NCBI GenBank assembly: GCA_049840815.1
Contig: JASGJI010000005.1
Location: 1-64,000, forward strand
From: JASGDN01 sp049840815
GTDB lineage: Bacteria > Chloroflexota > Chloroflexia > Thermomicrobiales > UBA6265
Direction: 5' to 3'
Length of the DNA: 64,000 nt
The translations under genes and the position numbers were made by a program. Position 1 is the stretch's first letter. Every line of letters begins with the position of its first letter. Below, piece after piece: positions 8,761-17,820 of the stretch. The notes beneath the pieces are model-generated. The model had not been told where the DNA came from. It searched no databases and saw nothing but the letters and a program-made list of their open reading frames with translations.

Positions 8761-9888
8761 ATGACCGATTCCCTGCGCCGTCCGTCGCCGTCCATCCCCA
8801 TCGCCGAGGAGTTCCGCCGCTTCCGCTCGGAGGTCGGCGATAGCGAACTCGGGCTGCGCGACATGCGCCGCTCCGGATCGTTGGAACTCTCGATCGGCAG
8901 CATGCCCGCCAGCGACAACCCGCTCCGCACCCCGGAGAACTTCCCGATCGAGCTCGAACGACTCGAAGGCCCGATCCGCGCGCTCGAAGTGCCGGATCTC
9001 CACGGCGAAACGCGCTTTCGCTACTTCCTTGATGGCACCCAGAAGACGCTGCCCATCGGGCGGATCGGTCTCGCGCCGGTGGTGGTCGCGCTCTCGGTCG
9101 CCGGCATCCTTCAGCGGACACCCCAGGGTGAAGCCAGCCTCCTGCCGGGATCGTTGCGACAAAGCCAGGCGTGGGTCTTCCCGCTGCACACCGGCTCCCC
9201 GGAGCTGGACCGCATCCGGGAGTGGCTGGAAGGGCGCGATCACACCGTGATCGATCCCATCGCCCCCGATGGCATCCTTCCCGACAACTACGACGCCCTG
9301 GTGCAGCACTACGGACGCCTGATCGAACTGTCCCAGCGCACCTCCGCCACCCTCCGCGCCGCGCTGGAAACGGACCTGATCAGCTTCTGGGCAGGGGAGG
9401 TCTCCCCCACCGACGAGGATGCCTGGCTGGTGGTCGATGGCAAGCTGCGCCAGAACGTCGCCAACGCGATCGGTCTCGTGAAGTCGCTCCAGATGCAGCA
9501 CCTCGCCGGTGCGGAGGCCGTCGCCCTCTTCAACCTGCCGGAGGGGCATCGCACCTCCGCCTTCCGCTACGTCACCCGTGCCACCGCCACCGCCGAGCGC
9601 AGCGAGTGGGACGACGGCGAGACCCCGACCGAGAACCGCACGATGTGGTACCAGCGCTTCTGGGACTCCTCCGGCCTCGACGCCCGTCACGCGCTGGTGC
9701 GAATCGAGGCCCCACACGAGATCGACACGCCCGAGGAGATCGACCGCATCGCCGGCTGGTTGATGACAGAACGCCTGCCCCGTGCCACCGCCGATCCTCG
9801 CTGGCCGACGTTGCTCTACCCGATCCATTACCTCGAAGCGATCCTGAAACGCCGCCTCGCCGCCCTCACCGCAGGATGGCCGAGTTGA
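8761..9888 (+). CDS. NurA-like 5'-3' nuclease
   Basis: 375 residues. NurA proteins work with HerA to resect DNA ends. Visible NurA-like landmarks are FLDGTQKT with Asp91 (the first catalytic DG box), WLVVDGKL with Asp226 followed by IGLVKS, the basic WYQRF near 296, RIEAP near 314, and a C-terminal YPIHYLEAILKRR near 353, which matches the final conserved helix of the family. The N-terminal 90 residues are poorly conserved. The assignment rests on these motifs and on the HerA-Mre11-Rad50 genes directly downstream. The ATG at 8761 has only a weak ribosome site; an in-frame GTG 9 bases upstream is an alternative. A 31-base gap separates it from the HerA-like gene. Confidence 0.75.
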   Translation: MTDSLRRPSPSIPIAEEFRRFRSEVGDSELGLRDMRRSGSLELSIGSMPASDNPLRTPENFPIELERLEGPIRALEVPDLHGETRFRYFLDGTQKTLPIGRIGLAPVVVALSVAGILQRTPQGEASLLPGSLRQSQAWVFPLHTGSPELDRIREWLEGRDHTVIDPIAPDGILPDNYDALVQHYGRLIELSQRTSATLRAALETDLISFWAGEVSPTDEDAWLVVDGKLRQNVANAIGLVKSLQMQHLAGAEAVALFNLPEGHRTSAFRYVTRATATAERSEWDDGETPTENRTMWYQRFWDSSGLDARHALVRIEAPHEIDTPEEIDRIAGWLMTERLPRATADPRWPTLLYPIHYLEAILKRRLAALTAGWPS

Positions 9889-9919
9889 TGACGACCAAAC
9901 CCCGCCCGGAGTGCCGCCC

Positions 9920-12067
9920 ATGAGCCAGACGATCGACCCACCATACGCGCCCACCCCCATCCGCCCGGACCTCGACGAGGATGCGCGGGACGCCACACGC
10001 GCCTGGCGGCAGGAGAAGTTCCGCGACCTCGCCGACCAGCACACCGGCGTCATCGGACGCGTGGTCAGCAGCGAGAAGGAACCCGCCGGTTCGCACACCT
10101 TCTACTTCTGGGCGGCGGATGAGGCGTTGACGCTCGATGTCGGCCACATCGTCGTCGCCTACTCCGAGGAAGCGGCGGTCATCGGCGTGGTGGACGAACC
10201 GCGCCGCTACTCCGACCTCCGCTCCTTCCTCGACGACTACTTCGACCGGCGTCTGGAAGAAGGTCTGGCTGAAATGGCCCCGACCCAGCGGCCGGAGATC
10301 CTCGTCTTCGCGGTGAACGTCCTCGCCACCCAGCACATCCGCGAGGATGTCTCATCGCAGCGCCCGGTCGTGACCGGTCCGGTCTACTTCGCAACGGAGG
10401 CCGCGATCGAGTTCGCGCTTGGCCGCCAGGCATTCGACGGCCTGCCGATCCCCGCGCTGATGCACACCAATGGCAATTACGAACGCGACGAGTTCGGCAT
10501 CCCCGTGCCGGATGAGCGGGGCTTCCCCCGTTTCCAGCGCACGCCACTCCTGCTGGACGAGAACTACCTGCTCGGTCCGGAGGCCGGCCACGCCAACTGG
10601 ACCGGCCAATCCGGTCTCGCCACGAAGACGAGCCACGCGCTCTTCCTGATCTCCTCCATCTTCCAGACGCTGCGGAAGGAGGGAAAGTCGGTCGGGGCGC
10701 TGATGTTCAACGTGAAGGGGCCAGACCTGCTCTGGCTGGACAAGCCCGCCGTGCCGGTCGATGACGAGCATCGCGCCGCGTACGAGGCGGCGGGATTCAA
10801 GGGGCTCTCCAAGGACCACCTGGACGCCTACGACTCGCTGGGGCTGGAGCCAGAGGCGTTTACGAATCTCCGTATCTTCGCACCGCTCAAGTTCGGGACC
10901 GATCCGAAACCGGTGAACGGGATGGTACGGATGGAGGGCTTCAACGACTACGGCACGTTGAACACCAGCCGCACGATGGCGGGCGAGACCGACGCCGTCT
11001 TCCCGATCCTCTGGTCGCTGGAACGCGTGCTCTGGTATCCGCACAAGGTCTTCGACTTCAACGACCTCGACGACAAGATGATGGGCTTCATCTACGAACT
11101 GCGCGAGCAGGAGATCAAGTCGCTCGATGCGTTGAAGATGCAGTTCGCCGAGATCGAGAACCATTTCGAGGTCTCCGGCGAGGACACCTGGCGTGGTCAC
11201 CACAAGGCGACCATCCGCAAGGCGCAGAACCGCTTTCGAGGCCTGAAGGACAAGCTGGGCGGGCTCCTCGCCGATGGCGCGGTGGATTACGGCACCGCAA
11301 AGCAGGTCGATGCCGAGTTCAGTCCCAGCGAACTCCGCGTCGTGGACATCAGCGCCTGCAACACCACGGCGCAAGAACTGATCGTCAGCTCGACCATCAA
11401 CCGCATCTGGAACATGGCCGAGAAGAGCAACATGGGCGTCGACAAGCTGATCGTCTTCGTGGACGAGCTGAACAAGTACGCGCCGAGCGGCGGCGAGGGC
11501 GGCCTGCGTGACACGCTGGTGGATATCGCCGCTCGCGGACGTCACCTGAACGTCGTGCTACTCGGGGCACAGCAGTTCCGCTCCAAGGTGGACGGCGAAA
11601 TCCTTGGCAACTGCGGCACCTCGTTCTACGGGCGCGTCGGCGATGAGGAGATCATCAACGCCGCCTATCGCTCGATTTCGGAGACGGCGAAGCAGGAGTT
11701 GCTCGGCCTCCAGAAGGGGCGGATGCTCGTCCGCCACGCCCACTTCCGTTCGCCGCTCTTCGGTACGTTCCCGATGCCGCCGACCCTCCCCGGCATCTGG
11801 GGACAGCGTGTGTTCGGGGCGGAGAAGCGCGTCGCCCATCCGGCGGATGCCCTCTTCCGGACACTCCAGAAGCTGATGCCCGGCACCTATCCTCCCAAGG
11901 CCGAGGTCCTGACCTACGCCGAGGGACTCGCCCCGGAGGCGATCGACAACGTGATCCGCAACCTGAACCAGCTCTACGCGGGCGGCGCGGCGCGGCGCGG
12001 CAGCAACCCATGGAAGGCCGCCCAGACCCAGCTCGATAGCGCCCGCGCGCTCTGGAGCCGGTCATGA
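9920..12067 (+). CDS. HerA-like DNA translocase ATPase (HAS-barrel / DUF87)
   Basis: 715 residues; the ATG follows GGAG by 8 bases, and an in-frame GTG lies 9 bases earlier. HerA forms a hexameric ring that pumps DNA to its NurA partner. The N-terminus (about 38-110) looks like a HAS barrel (GVIGRVVSS, VIGVVDEP). The P-loop GQSGLATKTS (229-238) is one residue longer than the classical form and lacks the Gly before Lys. Walker B is LIVFVDEL with Asp515-Glu516, followed by a GARGRHLN-like sensor region and QQFRSKV near 550. The stop overlaps the sbcD start by 4 bases (ATGA), which supports co-translation. Family call strong; the exact role follows from family and context. Confidence 0.85.
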   Translation: MSQTIDPPYAPTPIRPDLDEDARDATRAWRQEKFRDLADQHTGVIGRVVSSEKEPAGSHTFYFWAADEALTLDVGHIVVAYSEEAAVIGVVDEPRRYSDLRSFLDDYFDRRLEEGLAEMAPTQRPEILVFAVNVLATQHIREDVSSQRPVVTGPVYFATEAAIEFALGRQAFDGLPIPALMHTNGNYERDEFGIPVPDERGFPRFQRTPLLLDENYLLGPEAGHANWTGQSGLATKTSHALFLISSIFQTLRKEGKSVGALMFNVKGPDLLWLDKPAVPVDDEHRAAYEAAGFKGLSKDHLDAYDSLGLEPEAFTNLRIFAPLKFGTDPKPVNGMVRMEGFNDYGTLNTSRTMAGETDAVFPILWSLERVLWYPHKVFDFNDLDDKMMGFIYELREQEIKSLDALKMQFAEIENHFEVSGEDTWRGHHKATIRKAQNRFRGLKDKLGGLLADGAVDYGTAKQVDAEFSPSELRVVDISACNTTAQELIVSSTINRIWNMAEKSNMGVDKLIVFVDELNKYAPSGGEGGLRDTLVDIAARGRHLNVVLLGAQQFRSKVDGEILGNCGTSFYGRVGDEEIINAAYRSISETAKQELLGLQKGRMLVRHAHFRSPLFGTFPMPPTLPGIWGQRVFGAEKRVAHPADALFRTLQKLMPGTYPPKAEVLTYAEGLAPEAIDNVIRNLNQLYAGGAARRGSNPWKAAQTQLDSARALWSRS

Positions 12068-13287
12068 CCGAGCGCCCTTCGCTGCCACCCATCCGCATCG
12101 CGCACATCTCGGACACCCATCTCGGCTACCGCGGCCTGAACAAGGTCGATCCGGAGACGGGCCGCAACCAGCGCACCATCGACGTCGACGACGCCTTCGA
12201 GCGGGCTGTGACCGACATCCTCTCGCGTGACGTGGACCTCGTGATCCACAGCGGCGATGTCTTCCACCACACCCGCCCGACCTGGCATTCGCTCCGCCTC
12301 TTCATCCGCCAGATGCGCCGGATCGAGCAGGCAGGCATCCCGACGGTCGTGATCGCGGGGAACCACGACACGCCACGGCTGCGCACCGGCGGCTCGGCCT
12401 ATTCGGTGCTGGACCTCGCGCTGCCGGAGATCCGTTTCGCCGCTGACTACGAGCCAGTCCACATCGTCGAGGAGCCGTTCGCAGGGATGAGCCTGCACAT
12501 CCAGGCGATTCCGCATGGCGCGTTGACGAACCCCGATCCGGTCGCGCCGATGGTGATGCCCGGACGCCGCAATATCCTTGTCTGCCACGGCATGGTGCCC
12601 GGTATCCTCAAACCCGGCCAGCATACCGAGGCGGGCGAGCAGGAGCTGAACACCGCTCTCCTCGATTCTCGCTTCGACTACATCGCGCTGGGCCACTACC
12701 ACGTCCCGATGCAGCCCGCCCCGAAGGCGTGGTACGCCGGATCGACCGAGCGGTATGGCTTCGGCGACTGGGACGTGACGCCCGGCTACACGCTGGTCAC
12801 GATGGGCGCCCCCGGCGAGGATGTGGAGGTCGAGCACATCGACCTGCCCGCCCGCCCGATGATCACGCTGAAACCGGTCTACGGCGGCAATGGCCTGCTC
12901 GCCCGCGACATTTCAGACCGCATCCTCGAACTGCTTCGGGACGACTCCACCCCCGATGCGATGGTCCGCGTCGAACTGCGCGAGACCGAGCGGCCCGTCC
13001 GCCGCGAGGTCGAGTCGATCCTGAAACGGGAGTCGGAGCCCTTCTGCTGGTCGCTCACGATTGCGCAGGAGCGCACGCTCTTCACACCGGAACCAACCAC
13101 GCCGACCGCCGATTTCGATGGCGTGCCGGACATCCGCTCCCTCTTCAAGACCTTCATCGCCGAGCGCACCGGCGTCCACTACGATGCCGAGTTCGCCACG
13201 CGCTTCCTCGAACGTGGCGATCAGGCGCTGGTAGACGCCATCCTCGCCCAGGAGACCCCCGAGCCGGAGGAGGCAGGCACCGCATGA
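12064..13287 (+). CDS. sbcD: DNA repair exonuclease SbcD / Mre11 homologue
   Basis: 407 residues. This is the Mn-dependent nuclease subunit of the SbcCD (Mre11-Rad50) complex that opens and trims DNA ends and hairpins. All five phosphoesterase boxes are present: ISDTHLG (Asp17, His19), HSGDVFH (Asp65), AGNHDTP (Asn100, His101), VCHGM near 178 and LGHYHVP near 216. The capping/Rad50-binding region occupies the C-terminal 150 residues. Its start overlaps the HerA-like stop and its own stop overlaps the sbcC start, each by an ATGA quartet, so the three products are probably made in matched amounts. Confidence 0.95.
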   Translation: MTERPSLPPIRIAHISDTHLGYRGLNKVDPETGRNQRTIDVDDAFERAVTDILSRDVDLVIHSGDVFHHTRPTWHSLRLFIRQMRRIEQAGIPTVVIAGNHDTPRLRTGGSAYSVLDLALPEIRFAADYEPVHIVEEPFAGMSLHIQAIPHGALTNPDPVAPMVMPGRRNILVCHGMVPGILKPGQHTEAGEQELNTALLDSRFDYIALGHYHVPMQPAPKAWYAGSTERYGFGDWDVTPGYTLVTMGAPGEDVEVEHIDLPARPMITLKPVYGGNGLLARDISDRILELLRDDSTPDAMVRVELRETERPVRREVESILKRESEPFCWSLTIAQERTLFTPEPTTPTADFDGVPDIRSLFKTFIAERTGVHYDAEFATRFLERGDQALVDAILAQETPEPEEAGTA

Positions 13288-16118
13288 TCCTGACGCGCGT
13301 CGAACTCGAGAACTACAAGCAGTACATCGGCCGCCACGAGATCGACATCCCGAACGCCGCGACGGTCGGCGTGATCGGCAACAACGGCGTCGGCAAGACA
13401 ACGCTGTTCGAGGCCATCGAGTGGTGCCTCTACAACCCGGCGGCGATCAAGAGCAAGGACATCCGTCCGCGCGGTCGCAGCGGCTTCACCAAGGTCACGG
13501 TCCTGATGGAGGACCCGGCGACCGGTCGCAACGTGATCGTCGAACGCGAACTGAAGAAGACCGCGACCGTCGCCTCCATCTACGACGTGGCGGAATCCGG
13601 CGAGGAGTCGCTGGTCGTCTCCGGCACGAAGCCGGTCAGCGATTATGTCGCCACGAAGCTGATCGGCCTTTCCCACCAGGCCTTTGTCGCGACGTTCTTC
13701 ACGCGCCAGAAGGAGCTCTCCTTCTTCGGGAACATGGGCGACTCCGAACGGCGGCGGGAGGTCGGCCGCCTGCTCGGGCTTGAGACGATTCGTCACGCCC
13801 AGCAGGCCATCGCCGAAGACCGCAAGCGCCTCGCGGCTGACGCCCTCTCCTACAAGCGTCTGCACGAGCAGCAAGCGGCCGGTCACGATTTCCCTGCCGA
13901 AATCGCCGCCTCGAAGGAAGCGATCGCCGTGCGCGTCGCCACCCTTGGCGCCGCGTCCGCGCAGATCGAGACGGCGGGCAAGCTTGTCGCCCAGCGGGAA
14001 GGCGAGGTCCAGGCGATCGAAACGCTCCGCGACCGCGATGCATCCGCCCGCCAGCTACGCGGGCAGCAGCAGAGCGGGCGCCAGGCCGCCCACGACCGAC
14101 GGACCACCGTCGGGCAGGATCTCGCGCACATCCTGGCCCGTGAGGCGGAGCGTGCGAAGCTCCTGCCCCTCGCCGCGACCCTTCCGGAGCTGACCGAGCG
14201 GGTCGCCCTGCTGGAGTCCGCGCGCGAACGATTTCAGCGCAAGCGCGAACTCTCCGAGCAAGTATCCGCGCTGGCTGCCCGCCGCGCGGACACCCTCGCC
14301 ACCATCGCCGCGACCGTCCGCAACGTGATCGTGACCGAGCAACTCACCGGCTGGATGTGGTCACCCCAGGATGACCTCGCGCCGGATAACGCCATCGCCC
14401 GCGTCCTGAAGGTCGCCAGCACGCTCGACCTCCCCACCGCGCGGTTGCGCGAACGCCAGCTCAGCGACGTCCTCGACGCCGCACGACGCCTTGATGAGGC
14501 GCGCGCGACCCATCGGAAGTACGCCGACGTGCTCGCCGACCTCGAAGGCCAGCGGGCGCGAGAGCTTGCCGAGGGTGATCCCACCACGCGCCTGGCCGAA
14601 CTCGATGCCGCGCGGGAGGTGAATCGGACAGAACTGGCCGGCATCATCGCCCGCCGCGACCAGCTGACCGGCCAGGCTTCGCAGACACGGACGCTGATCG
14701 GCTCGCTGGAGCATCAGCACTTCGACGACGAATGCCCGACCTGCGCTCGCCCGTTCACCGAGGCGGACGCCGGGATCGTGCTCGTCTCGCTACAAGCGCG
14801 GCTGAACGACCTCACCGCCCAACTCGACCGCGACGACCGCGAACGCCGCCAGATCGACGCCGATATCCAGACGATCGATGGCGAGCTGAAGGAGCAGGCC
14901 GCGCGGGAGAAGACGATCACCGTCCTCTCGACGCGGATCGAGAACGGCCACCAGAAGGTCGCCGAGGAGGCATCACGCGTCGAGACCATCGATCGCGAAT
15001 GCGCCACGAGGCTCCGCGATGCGGGCCTCACCGCGCTCCCGTCACCGCAGGAGTTCGAGGATGCGCGGGATCGGGTGACACTCTACGTCCGGATCGACGA
15101 CTGCGTACCCCAGATCGAACGCGGACGCGCCCAACTCGCGGCCCTCGACCGCGACCTCGCCACGACGCGCACCGCGCAGGAGGCCGTCGCCGACGCGACA
15201 TTCGACGAGGGACAGTACCGCGCCGTCCTCGCGGAGGCCCAGCAGGCCGACCGCGCCCGCACCTCCCTGACCCACATCGAACAGGACATCGCACGGCGTC
15301 CCGACCTCGAACGTGAGCGGGCGGCGCTGACCGACCGCATCGCGACGTTCGATACCGAGATCGCCGACCTCGACCGGACACTGGCGGAGATCGGCTTCGA
15401 CCCCGCCGCACTGACGATCGCGCAGCAGGCCCTCCGCGACGCCCGCACTGCCGAGAAGGAGGCCATGAGCGCCAGTCATGCCGCCCAGATGGCCCTTCGC
15501 GATGCGAACGCCAACCTGGAGTGGCTGGAACGCGAGCAGGAGCGCATCGCAGACCTTGCGCTGAAAGCGGAGGCCTGCCAGCGCGAGGCGGACACCGCCG
15601 ATCGCATGTACCGGGAGTTCACCGAGTTCGACAAGTACGCCGCCGCTCACTACACGCCAATCCTCGGCGATATGACGAGCGAGCTGGTGAGCGAGGTGAC
15701 GGACGGCAAGTACGACCGCGTGGAGTTCGACGGCAACTACGGAATCGAGATCTTCGACGGGTCCGACGAGCGCTTCCCGTTGGCCACCTTCTCTGGCGGC
15801 GAACGTGATGCGATCGCCCTCTGCGCGCGGCTGGCGCTCTCGCGCATGATCGGAAGCCAGGCCGCGAGTCCGCCGGGCTTCCTGGTGCTGGACGAGGTCT
15901 TCGGCTCGCTCGACCGCGAACGACGAACGCGCCTGCTGGACATGCTGGGCTCGATCTCCGCGACGAATGACGCGTTCCGACAGATGTTCATCATCAGCCA
16001 CGTCGACGATGTGCGCAGCGCGCCGCTCTTCGACGAGTTGTGGCGGATCGAGGAATCGGAGGATGGCGTCAGCCAGATCCGCAGCCTCGCCGGTCACGTG
16101 GAGGTCGACGATCTGTAG
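13284..16118 (+). CDS. sbcC: DNA repair ATPase SbcC / Rad50 homologue
   Basis: 944 residues. This is the SMC-like ATPase partner of SbcD. N-terminal P-loop GNNGVGKT (32-39); a long coiled coil runs to a zinc-hook CPTC (Cys484, Cys487) placed almost exactly mid-protein, then a return coil. The C-terminal half carries the ABC signature TFSGGERDA (about 839-847) and Walker B FLVLDEVFGSLD. The first ATG that fits the P-loop spacing is the one overlapping the sbcD stop; reading-frame extension further upstream lies inside sbcD and is not coding. At 944 residues it is close to archaeal Rad50 (about 880) and a little shorter than E. coli SbcC (1048). Confidence 0.96.
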   Translation: MILTRVELENYKQYIGRHEIDIPNAATVGVIGNNGVGKTTLFEAIEWCLYNPAAIKSKDIRPRGRSGFTKVTVLMEDPATGRNVIVERELKKTATVASIYDVAESGEESLVVSGTKPVSDYVATKLIGLSHQAFVATFFTRQKELSFFGNMGDSERRREVGRLLGLETIRHAQQAIAEDRKRLAADALSYKRLHEQQAAGHDFPAEIAASKEAIAVRVATLGAASAQIETAGKLVAQREGEVQAIETLRDRDASARQLRGQQQSGRQAAHDRRTTVGQDLAHILAREAERAKLLPLAATLPELTERVALLESARERFQRKRELSEQVSALAARRADTLATIAATVRNVIVTEQLTGWMWSPQDDLAPDNAIARVLKVASTLDLPTARLRERQLSDVLDAARRLDEARATHRKYADVLADLEGQRARELAEGDPTTRLAELDAAREVNRTELAGIIARRDQLTGQASQTRTLIGSLEHQHFDDECPTCARPFTEADAGIVLVSLQARLNDLTAQLDRDDRERRQIDADIQTIDGELKEQAAREKTITVLSTRIENGHQKVAEEASRVETIDRECATRLRDAGLTALPSPQEFEDARDRVTLYVRIDDCVPQIERGRAQLAALDRDLATTRTAQEAVADATFDEGQYRAVLAEAQQADRARTSLTHIEQDIARRPDLERERAALTDRIATFDTEIADLDRTLAEIGFDPAALTIAQQALRDARTAEKEAMSASHAAQMALRDANANLEWLEREQERIADLALKAEACQREADTADRMYREFTEFDKYAAAHYTPILGDMTSELVSEVTDGKYDRVEFDGNYGIEIFDGSDERFPLATFSGGERDAIALCARLALSRMIGSQAASPPGFLVLDEVFGSLDRERRTRLLDMLGSISATNDAFRQMFIISHVDDVRSAPLFDELWRIEESEDGVSQIRSLAGHVEVDDL

Positions 16119-16153
16119 GTCCGAGCGCAGCGCGACCATCGGCAAGGAGGATT

Positions 16154-16804
16154 TCACTCCAGCGCAAACAGGTCGCGCTGCACATCCACGAGATGCGCGT
16201 AGTCGTCTCTGCAAACGATCGAGGCGGATACCCCGGTCATGACGACATGCGTGATGCTGCAATTGTGGACTGAGTATTTTCTCCAATCGTTCACCAAACC
16301 ACCGTCGACATGGGACAGAAACGCACCGATAACCCCACCATGGCACACCACCGCGACATCCCGTCCCCGATGGCTCTCGCAGATCTCCCCGACCGACGCA
16401 ACGACTCGCTGGCAAAACGCTCTCCGGCTCTCCCCGCCCGGCCAGTGAACTCCGCCGCTCTGCGGTTCCGCATGAAGACGATACAGCTCAGAAAAACGCT
16501 CTCTCACCTCGTCGATCGTCAGCCCTTCGGCATCCCCGAAGTCCACCTCAGCCAAACCGGGATGAACTTCAACCGCCAATCCGCACACTTCTGCAACCAC
16601 GTCAGCGGTTCGGACAGCACGAATGAGGGGACTCGATACGACGGCATCAAGATGGATGTCTCGGAATCGCTCCGCCAGAAGCGACGCCTGCCGTATTCCC
16701 ATGTCATCCAACGGAATGTCCGTAGCGCCGATAAACAGGTTCCGGAGATTGCCTTCCGTCTGTCCATGCCTCACCAGATAGAGCGATACGTCGTCACCGG
16801 CCAC
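16154..16804 (-). CDS. Histidine phosphatase superfamily protein (phosphoglycerate mutase-like)
   Basis: 216 residues. A GTG start is set by GGAGG 6 bases upstream. The RHG motif of the phospho-accepting His is at 12-14 (LVRHGQTEGN), with an Arg in the SSPLIRA box near 57-63, a Glu in LAEVDFGD near 84, and the second catalytic His in VVCHGG near 150. These fit the GpmB/CobC-type branch acting on small phospho-metabolites; the substrate is unknown. The gene and its surroundings are visibly richer in A+T (some 60-base lines near 45-55 percent GC) than the neighbours, and codon use is less GC-biased, which hints at later acquisition. It is convergent with sbcC. Confidence 0.88.
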   Translation of the reverse strand: MAGDDVSLYLVRHGQTEGNLRNLFIGATDIPLDDMGIRQASLLAERFRDIHLDAVVSSPLIRAVRTADVVAEVCGLAVEVHPGLAEVDFGDAEGLTIDEVRERFSELYRLHAEPQSGGVHWPGGESRRAFCQRVVASVGEICESHRGRDVAVVCHGGVIGAFLSHVDGGLVNDWRKYSVHNCSITHVVMTGVSASIVCRDDYAHLVDVQRDLFALE

Positions 16805-16847
16805 AGCATGCCTCCACTATCCCCTGCTTCTCGAAAACCGATCTACC

Positions 16848-17645
16848 TCAGAACAATCCCTTGAACGCGCCGCCGTCCACCAGCAACGAGACGCCCGTGA
16901 TGTATGACGCAGCGGGTGACGCCAGAAAGGCCACCGCGTTCGCGAACTCCTGCGGCGTGCCGTGCCGTCCCATCGGGATCTGCGCACCCTCCTCACGGAG
17001 GATATCCTCCATGTCGCGCCCGGTGGCTTCGGCCTTCGGCGCGGCAATCGACCGCACGCGGTTCGTGAGGATCGAGCCGGGGAGGACGTTGTTCACCCGC
17101 ACCCCGCGCGGCGCGAACTCCGCCGACAACGACTTCGCGAAGCCGATCACCGCCGTCCGCGCCGTGTTGGAAAGCACGAGGTGCGGAATCGGCTGCTTCA
17201 CCGAAATCGAGACGATGTTCGTGATGCTTCCACCCACCGACTCAAGATGCGGCAGCGCGGCGCGGGAAAGCCGGATCGTGCTCATCAGGTTCAGCTGGAT
17301 CGCGTCCAGCCAGACCTCGTCCCCCCTGTACGCGAAATCGGAGAACGTCCCCGGCGGCGGCCCGCCCGCGTTGCACACCACGACGTCGAGCCTCCCCCGC
17401 GCTGCCATGGTCTCCGTCACCAACCGGTCGGCGGCATCCGGGTCGCGGAGGTCGGCAACCACTTCCAGCACGTCCGCACCGGTCTCGGCGCGAATCTCCG
17501 CCGCCGTTCGCGCCAGGGACGCCGCATCGCGGCCATTGACCGTCACCAGCGCACCTTCGCGCGCCAGCGTCAGGGCGGTCGCCTTGCCCAGGCCGCCGCT
17601 GGATGCTGCCACAACCGCCACCTTGCCCGTCAACCCGAGATCCAT
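16848..17645 (-). CDS. Short-chain dehydrogenase/reductase
   Basis: 265 residues; AGGAG lies 9 bases before the ATG. A Rossmann NAD(P) site appears as the altered glycine motif ASSGGLGKA (about 14-22), with NAG at about 93. The catalytic region has Ser-x-Ser (VSISVK) and then NTARTAVIGF where the family normally has YxxxK: the Tyr is not evident (LVLSNTARTA), as in some divergent SDRs. The C-terminal VSLLVDGG is typical. Close to the 3-oxoacyl-ACP-reductase-like group, but the substrate is unknown and the missing Tyr makes activity uncertain. It appears to stand alone, diverging from the mannosyltransferase gene. Confidence 0.85.
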   Translation of the reverse strand: MDLGLTGKVAVVAASSGGLGKATALTLAREGALVTVNGRDAASLARTAAEIRAETGADVLEVVADLRDPDAADRLVTETMAARGRLDVVVCNAGGPPPGTFSDFAYRGDEVWLDAIQLNLMSTIRLSRAALPHLESVGGSITNIVSISVKQPIPHLVLSNTARTAVIGFAKSLSAEFAPRGVRVNNVLPGSILTNRVRSIAAPKAEATGRDMEDILREEGAQIPMGRHGTPQEFANAVAFLASPAASYITGVSLLVDGGAFKGLF

Positions 17646-17820
17646 TCCGCTCGCTCCTTTTCGCGCGATCCGGTGGCGGATGCCAACCGGTGCGCCTATC
17701 CTTTGCCGAGGATTGTCGCCGTTGCACGCAGCATGCGATGACGACGCTGATGCCCCTATCCTCTCACGAGTCCGCTCACCGGGCTCCCCGACTCCCTTCC
17801 GCACCTGAAAGCGAGGATTC

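Noticed and set aside
8761..16118. Phage-defence island around the HerA-like gene
   Set aside because: HerA-like ATPases occur in defence systems, but here the partners are Mre11/Rad50 and NurA, and no effector, toxin or mobile gene is near.
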